A stretch of DNA of 64,000 bases. Source: a virus. This document shows, one piece after another, positions 59,014 through 64,000 of this stretch. The notes beneath the pieces are model-generated. The model saw nothing but the letters and a program-made list of their open reading frames with translations. It was not told the DNA's origin and did no database searches. Position numbers and translations under genes: made by a program. How positions within the stretch are numbered: position 1 is the first letter of the stretch; every line of letters starts with the position of its first letter. Location of the stretch: positions 19,145-83,144 of IMG/VR virus record IMGVR_UViG_3300020185_004577. One strand, written 5' to 3'.

Positions 59014-59508
59014 CTACTTTAAAATATACCAATTACCTCTAGTTTTTGTATAGGTTTTTTCTATATTCTCTGTTTTAAAATATTTACCCCTATTCTCTAT
59101 AGCCCTACATCTCCTACCACATATAAAAAGACACCCTTTTGGAACCATGTCCCAAACTTTATTACCTATCTCTCTAGGAATACCTTCATTGGCGAAAAAA
59201 ACTATAGTCGCATCCGATATGTCAATATCCAAAAAGTCATAATTTAAAAACGTTATATTTTTTAAATTAGTTTTAGATAAACTCCCAACTGAAGTGTTGT
59301 ATCTTTCTTTATGAAGTTCTATACCAAAAACTTTATTTACATTGGTTAACATAGATACGTTAATACACAAGTCTCCATTACCAGAACCTAAATCATAAAA
59401 TACGCCATTTGGATTATTAAAGTATTCGTTAAAAATATTTATTATTTTTTTAGTGCCTTCAATAGTTATTTCTCCATACACACTACCAGGGAATGTTTGT
59501 TCCTCCAC
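59014..59508 (-). CDS. DOT1-like class I SAM-dependent methyltransferase
   Basis: This 164-residue protein starts at GTG 59508, immediately after the stop of the fibre gene, because the next ATG lies beyond motif I. It shows SVYGEITIEGTKKI followed by FYDLGSGNGDLCIN (SAM motif I at 39-45), FGIELHKERY with acidic Glu64 (motif II), and VFFANEGIP (104-112) at the position of the DOT1 NFxF motif. The YGE plus DLGSGxG arrangement is typical of DOT1-like lysine methyltransferases. In a tail-fibre operon the substrate might be a fibre protein, LPS or a host component; that is speculation. Confidence 0.78.
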   Translation of the reverse strand: MEEQTFPGSVYGEITIEGTKKIINIFNEYFNNPNGVFYDLGSGNGDLCINVSMLTNVNKVFGIELHKERYNTSVGSLSKTNLKNITFLNYDFLDIDISDATIVFFANEGIPREIGNKVWDMVPKGCLFICGRRCRAIENRGKYFKTENIEKTYTKTRGNWYILK

Positions 59509-60975
59509 CTATTCTCTAATTAGTATTTTATAACCTGTAACTAACATGTCATCATCACTAGAGGTGTTTTCTACCCACAACTCTATATAATCATTTGTAT
59601 TAATTAATGTTCCATATACCAAACCTAAACCACCCTCAATATCATCCAAATCTCTTAGTGGTGTTTCGCTGGCTGGTATGACTGAACCATTTAATGCTAT
59701 ATAGAATACATAATCATCAGTACCCTTACCTTGTTTTAGGAAAGTTAGTGTTATGTGGATTGATAGGTATAATTGTTTTGTACCAGTATATGTTGCCCTA
59801 CCAGCACTTGTAACATCAAACCTAACTCCAGCCTGTTGAACAGCACCACCCCCAGAATTTACAATTACGGGTGTATTTACAGATAGAGATGTGTCAGTTG
59901 TATTTCCAACTAAGGTATATATAGTACCAGCTTTAGAATCTAACAGACCTTGATTTGAATAAATATCATAAGTAGTTGTGGAAGTATATGAATAATCAGG
60001 TAGTGCGGCTGAAATAACTGGTAAAAAAACTTCCCCAGTTGTAAGACCAGCATTTATAAAAGCATTTGAGGATATTGTAGCAAACCCTGTTGTGGAACCT
60101 GTAGAAACCTCAATACCATTTTGAGTTTGTTGTGGGTGTATTATACAACCATTAATATTTACAGCTCCAAATGATGCTAAATTATTAGATTGAAATTCAA
60201 TCATAGATACTGTAGACCATCCTGATGGTGTAGGTATTGTAGACTCATCAAACCATCTAATTAATTCACAAGATGTAATTTCCACTTTAGATGCGTCTCT
60301 AAACCTTAAACCAAAATTAACTGCTTTAATATAAAAGAATAAACAGTTAGTTACATCAATTAAATCATAACCGTTTATATCCCAAACATCATAAACTCCC
60401 CTAAATTGACAATTATTAATTGTAAGGACTTTAAGTCTATTATTGTTATATCCTGATACTGAAATGTTTGTGGCACTTAAAATGCTATTTCCTGGTAATG
60501 CGCTTGATACCTTAATTCCCTGTAAGTTAAAATTACAGTCTGTAAGCGTTAAAAAAGCGCCTGTGCCAGCCCAAACTATCTCATCAACATCCCTGTTAAA
60601 TCCTATAAATTCTACGCCCTCAACATTACAAGTGTGATTTGTAGAAGTTGTAACTTGGCCCCTAATTATATAAGTGGTATTAGATTCCAATGCCGTTGGG
60701 ATATCTGAAGCTTGAGTCACTTCTTTCATTGTTCTGCCATTTACAATTCTAGATTCAGAGCCTCCAGACCAAGTTAGGCTATCTGTAATAATTGCTACTC
60801 TATTTGTTCCAATAGTATTGTTCTGAGTATATATGCTAGGCGTACTTGTTAAATTACTTCCATCACCATAAAATGTACCCCCAGATATGCTTGTAGAGCT
60901 TATAGTTGTGGCAGATATAGTTGTCCCAGTAATGCCGCCTTCAGAAAGTATGTTTGATGTTATAAAAGTTCCCAT
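59509..60975 (-). CDS. Tail fibre/spike protein with beta-helix-like region
   Basis: The 488-residue protein begins with a short fibre leader (TISATTISSTSISGGTFYGD, then GSNL) shared with the neighbouring fibre gene. Residues about 90-330 are rich in Asn, Thr, Ser and hydrophobic residues with repeated short strands (LTLTDCNFNLQGI, LTINNCQFRG, VEITSCELIRW, VNINGCIIHP), the spacing of a right-handed parallel beta-helix as in spikes. The C-terminal 150 residues look like a compact beta domain (TKQLYLSIHITLTFLKQGKG, then TNDYIELWVEN), often receptor-binding or trimerising. It is 10 bases downstream of the large repeat fibre gene. Confidence 0.8.
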   Translation of the reverse strand: MGTFITSNILSEGGITGTTISATTISSTSISGGTFYGDGSNLTSTPSIYTQNNTIGTNRVAIITDSLTWSGGSESRIVNGRTMKEVTQASDIPTALESNTTYIIRGQVTTSTNHTCNVEGVEFIGFNRDVDEIVWAGTGAFLTLTDCNFNLQGIKVSSALPGNSILSATNISVSGYNNNRLKVLTINNCQFRGVYDVWDINGYDLIDVTNCLFFYIKAVNFGLRFRDASKVEITSCELIRWFDESTIPTPSGWSTVSMIEFQSNNLASFGAVNINGCIIHPQQTQNGIEVSTGSTTGFATISSNAFINAGLTTGEVFLPVISAALPDYSYTSTTTYDIYSNQGLLDSKAGTIYTLVGNTTDTSLSVNTPVIVNSGGGAVQQAGVRFDVTSAGRATYTGTKQLYLSIHITLTFLKQGKGTDDYVFYIALNGSVIPASETPLRDLDDIEGGLGLVYGTLINTNDYIELWVENTSSDDDMLVTGYKILIRE

Positions 60976-60985
60976 ATATTATAAT

Positions 60986-63900
60986 TTATTGTTCTCCATA
61001 TTTTATTGTAGACCAGTCTACGTCATCTGAAAAAGAAGTGCTAGAATTTGCGTTTATAATAAAGCTAGCAGCAGTCTTACTTTGAAAAGTAAAATTCCTA
61101 TTTACGCTACCTGTAATACTAACACTATAATCTGAATCTGGGTATGGAGTTGTAAATGTTACTTTTAATGTTAGAGGGGTTCCTGTAAAATCTACACCCC
61201 TAACCGTCCCAGACTTTATACCTAAATCTAATCCTAATTTAATTTGATTTGCAGAAGGATTGGATAATACAACATTTGTACCACCAGTCAATTTAAAAAC
61301 TTCAGTACCATCGTTTCTTGTTAATGTGGCTTGATTACTAGCGAATGTTGTTCCAGATGTATATGTATCTTCAAAAGGTAGAGTTCTAGGTATGCCATCA
61401 GAATCTTTATAGAATAACCCTATAGTACCATCATTACTGTTATTTGTTGCTGATATTGAAACGGTACCGCCAGTAACATATGTGTTAGTAACTCCTGTTA
61501 CATTTACAAAGTTTCCATCATTTCTTAGTAATGCGATAGTATTTGTAGAATCTATATAAGTTCCCCCAACCACAAAAGTATTTGTGTCAGGAGTGATTCC
61601 ACTAACTGGGCGGTATTCCACTTCACCCGTAATATTATTTCTTACTAGTACATCAGTTGCGGAATTATTAAGAGTTGGCGTGGTTGTTAAGAATGCGGTT
61701 TGTGCTGACAATACACCATCTACAATGGTATCACTATTTATGTACGTGTCATAACCAGCGTTACCAACAAATACTCTATCTTGATTGTCTACACCTATTA
61801 GGGATACATTGACATCAGCAACCGTTCTACCTTGTAAGAAATAAGAATTATCTCTTAAATTAATATGTCCATTAAATACATTTATTGCTGAGTTTGATGT
61901 AATAGTAGTTGCTGTCAGCGCATTAAGTGTTGTATCAACTGTAACATCTAAATCACCATTAATGGTTAAGCCACTAACTTGATTAATTGTAGAACTAAAC
62001 GAACCACCATTATCATCAGTTATTGTAAATGTATTGTTATTATTATATGTGAATCCTGTAGTGGTTATACCAACATCAGTCTTTAGAACCTCTTGTGGTG
62101 TATCATCACCGTTACCAACCCATAAATAATCAGTTGTTAAGTTTGGTAAACCAGCCGTTCTAGAGGTGTTGAATATAAATAATTGACCATCATTAACACC
62201 AACCTTTAATACCTTAGCAACTCTTTGTATTTGTGTATTTGTTCCAGATGGTCTAAACTTAGTTAATCCACCATCAGTTTTTGCCATATAAAGGACATCA
62301 TTTATAGCCCAAGTCTCACCAAATGGATTAATTACGGTTGTAGCACTTGTTGTATCTATACCAGTTAACTTACCGAAAGTAATTAAAGGATAAACACCAG
62401 CGTTATCAAAATCCTCACCTGTAAAACCAATCACAGGCATTGTTGATGCGGTTATTGAGTTTGCTAACTCAACTTCATGTATATCACTATCAAAACCAAC
62501 AATATAAACTGGACACCCCTTATCAATAGTTCCCACAGAACCTTTTTTACCCCATATTGTTACATTACCTGTTGATACGTATTCTTCACCAGTAACCCAC
62601 AGATTATTCGTAACATCAAAATAAAGTATTCGACCTTGATATGTGTTGTCAGGTGTTGTAGGGATATTTGATGTTACGTCATCTAAATCAGTTAAAGTTA
62701 GTCCCGTATAAGTAGTTGCAGACAAAATACCGTCAATCGTTAATCCAGTTAATGTGTTAATTGATGCAGATATGTCCATACCATCATTTCTACTTATTGT
62801 AAACGTATTAGCATTGTCATATGTAAATCCAGTGACATAAGTGTTTCCTGTTGTAAAAGCAGATAAAGCAGGGCTTAAGTCTACATTATAAAAATTAGAA
62901 CCTTGTATGTTGTTGTTAAATTCTATTACATTTCCATTAAGGTTTGCAGCATTTGTATAACTGTCTGTCATGCCAGTAGTGAAACCACTAACATTAAAAG
63001 TTCCTCCGCTAGAGTTTGTATAAGTAACAATTCCAGTAGAAGAACTATAAACACCACTAACAACAAAAATATCAGAAGCTAATACTGACAAATCAGTATT
63101 TAAAACACTTCCATTATTTAAAGAAGAGGTTAATATGTAATTGGAATCATCAAAAGTTTGACCCGTTAAATAAAAATCAGTTATTCCTGATAAATTAGAA
63201 CCGTCTCCAAAATAAGTAGTTGCAGAAACTGATTGAAAACTAGAAACCCCAGACACGCTTATGTTGTCTACGGTTAACCCAGTAATATTTACTGTAGGAT
63301 TGTTTCCTGTTCCTCCTGTGAATGTGTTTATTCCACTAGATACTCTTGTAATATCGTTACCGTCTGCTGTTGTGAGGAATATATCAGAAAGGTCAGTTGA
63401 ACCAGAATATATAGTTCCACCACTTAATGTTGTTGCAGAGACAGAGCTTAAAGAAATATCATCATCAAGATTAACAATAGGATTGTTTGCAGTTCCACCA
63501 GTTGATATGTTTATTCCACCAGATACTCTTGTAATATCGTTTCCGTCAGCCGTGGTTAAGAAAATATCGTATAAATCAGTTGAACCAGAATATATAGTTC
63601 CACCGCTTAGTGTATTTCCAGAAACGGAATTTAATAAGATGTCATCATCAAGATTGACAATCGGATTGTTTGCAGTTCCACCAGTTGATATGTTTATTCC
63701 ACCAGATACTCTTGTAATATCGTTACCGTCTGCTGTTGTGAGGAATATATCAGAAAGGTCAGTTGAACCAGAATATATAGTTCCACCACTTAATGTTGTT
63801 GCAGAGACAGAGCTTAAAGAAATATCATCATCAAGATTAACAATAGGATTGTTTGCAGTTCCACCAGTTGATATGTTTATTCCACCAGATACTCTTGTAA

Positions 63901-64000
63901 TATCGTTTCCGTCAGCCGTGGTTAAGAAAATATCGTATAAATCAGTTGAACCAGAATATATAGTTCCACCGCTTAGTGTATTTCCAGAAACGGAATTTAA
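60986..64000 (-). CDS. Long tail-fibre-like protein with tandem repeats (5' end beyond window)
   Basis: The frame is open from 64000 to the stop at 60986 without interruption; a GTG at 63256 that could be taken as a start is inside the protein, since in-frame codons continue upstream (reading NNPTVNITGLTVDNISVSGV). Visible length is about 1004 residues. The N-terminal portion visible here contains 61-residue tandem units (STTLSGGTIYSGSTDLSDIF-like modules), the middle has fibre motifs such as ATTYFGDGSNLSGI, and residues near 215-365 contain a compact domain (GTIDKGCPVYIVGFDS, PVIGFTGEDFDNAG) of the kind found in phage head/tail fibre decoration proteins. The C-terminus is a beta domain ending SFSDDVDWSTIKYGEQ. 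Host recognition is the likely role. Confidence 0.82.
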   Translation of the reverse strand, partial: LNSVSGNTLSGGTIYSGSTDLYDIFLTTADGNDITRVSGGINISTGGTANNPIVNLDDDISLSSVSATTLSGGTIYSGSTDLSDIFLTTADGNDITRVSGGINISTGGTANNPIVNLDDDILLNSVSGNTLSGGTIYSGSTDLYDIFLTTADGNDITRVSGGINISTGGTANNPIVNLDDDISLSSVSATTLSGGTIYSGSTDLSDIFLTTADGNDITRVSSGINTFTGGTGNNPTVNITGLTVDNISVSGVSSFQSVSATTYFGDGSNLSGITDFYLTGQTFDDSNYILTSSLNNGSVLNTDLSVLASDIFVVSGVYSSSTGIVTYTNSSGGTFNVSGFTTGMTDSYTNAANLNGNVIEFNNNIQGSNFYNVDLSPALSAFTTGNTYVTGFTYDNANTFTISRNDGMDISASINTLTGLTIDGILSATTYTGLTLTDLDDVTSNIPTTPDNTYQGRILYFDVTNNLWVTGEEYVSTGNVTIWGKKGSVGTIDKGCPVYIVGFDSDIHEVELANSITASTMPVIGFTGEDFDNAGVYPLITFGKLTGIDTTSATTVINPFGETWAINDVLYMAKTDGGLTKFRPSGTNTQIQRVAKVLKVGVNDGQLFIFNTSRTAGLPNLTTDYLWVGNGDDTPQEVLKTDVGITTTGFTYNNNNTFTITDDNGGSFSSTINQVSGLTINGDLDVTVDTTLNALTATTITSNSAINVFNGHINLRDNSYFLQGRTVADVNVSLIGVDNQDRVFVGNAGYDTYINSDTIVDGVLSAQTAFLTTTPTLNNSATDVLVRNNITGEVEYRPVSGITPDTNTFVVGGTYIDSTNTIALLRNDGNFVNVTGVTNTYVTGGTVSISATNNSNDGTIGLFYKDSDGIPRTLPFEDTYTSGTTFASNQATLTRNDGTEVFKLTGGTNVVLSNPSANQIKLGLDLGIKSGTVRGVDFTGTPLTLKVTFTTPYPDSDYSVSITGSVNRNFTFQSKTAASFIINANSSTSFSDDVDWSTIKYGEQ
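63290..64000 (-). repeat. Tandem 366-bp repeat (two alternating 183-bp subunits), running off the window
   Basis: Bases 63344-63634 recur at 63710-64000 without a difference that I could find (offset 366). Each 366-bp unit consists of two related 183-bp (61-codon) subunits, so the order is A-B-A-B. The repeat preserves the frame of the fibre gene. Confidence 0.9.

Noticed and set aside
63254-63256. GTG as the start of the 756-residue fibre protein
   Set aside because: The frame stays open upstream to the window edge and continues the same fibre-type sequence, so GTG is an internal valine.
1-64000. tRNA genes, CRISPR arrays, insertion sequences, introns
   Set aside because: Almost all of the sequence is coding and the gaps are too short or lack cloverleaf, repeat-spacer or terminal-repeat structure. 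The only tandem repeats are within proteins or the short microsatellites listed.

Overview
The window is one contiguous stretch of a large, lytic, contractile-tailed (myovirus) phage genome that very probably infects a Bacteroidota, most likely flavobacterial, host. The phage assignment rests on T4-type genes: large terminase gp17, portal gp20, paired gp26-family baseplate proteins, a gp53/LysM-like wedge protein, a tape measure, UvsX, gp41-type helicase, gp32 and RNase H. The host inference rests on four things seen in the sequence: two sigma factors starting MRQLKI like the Bacteroidota primary sigma factor, a DnaE polymerase with an N-terminal proofreading exonuclease as in Flavobacteriia, promoters of the form TTG-N17-20-TAnnTTTG, and A-rich start regions without Shine-Dalgarno sequences. 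The DNA is strongly AT-rich. No tRNA, rRNA, CRISPR array or insertion sequence was seen, and no gene-free stretch exceeds 300 bases.

Layout. Almost everything is on the minus strand, so transcription runs right to left. 64000-58651: tail-fibre-like proteins with long tandem repeats, a DOT1-like methyltransferase and an Ig-like protein. 58611-53452: large terminase, a second terminase-like ATPase without nuclease, portal and two unknown proteins. 53455-43660: DNA polymerase III alpha (DnaE), holin, a helical-repeat protein, unknown genes, RecD2-like helicase and a Vsr-like endonuclease. 43563-25481: tail and baseplate block with two gp26-family paralogues, tape measure, a 1323-residue protein carrying about 29 copies of a 22-residue repeat, a LysM/gp53-like protein and a 1673-residue hub fused to a GH19-type lysozyme. 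25342-15410: replication, recombination and nucleotide genes (family A polymerase, gp32, UvsX, RNase H, gp41-type helicase, NrdB, NrdA). 15304-9280: small, mostly unrecognised genes, several with their own promoter motif and terminator, plus a small heat-shock protein. 9222-4057: two sigma factors, DnaQ-like exonuclease, UvrD-like helicase, SNase-like nuclease. 3933-1: an operon for PRPP synthetase-like, NAMPT-like and DnaA-IV::NMNAT fusion proteins, followed by the start of a DNMT3-like cytosine methyltransferase.

How the parts fit. The left operon looks like an early counter-defence unit: three enzymes that together could rebuild NAD+ from nicotinamide (the product of NAD-depleting immune systems), plus DNA methylation. 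Two promoter classes are visible. Host-type TAnnTTTG promoters precede prs, a sigma factor, nrdB, dnaE and a small gene. A TATTTATA box lies 3-33 nt before the start of many structural and small genes, in both orientations, and is a candidate late promoter that one of the phage sigma factors might read. Four plus-strand genes (nuclease, Vsr-like endonuclease, holin, helical-repeat protein) each overlap tail-to-tail with the neighbouring minus-strand gene. Major capsid, prohead protease, sheath and sliding clamp genes are not in this window.
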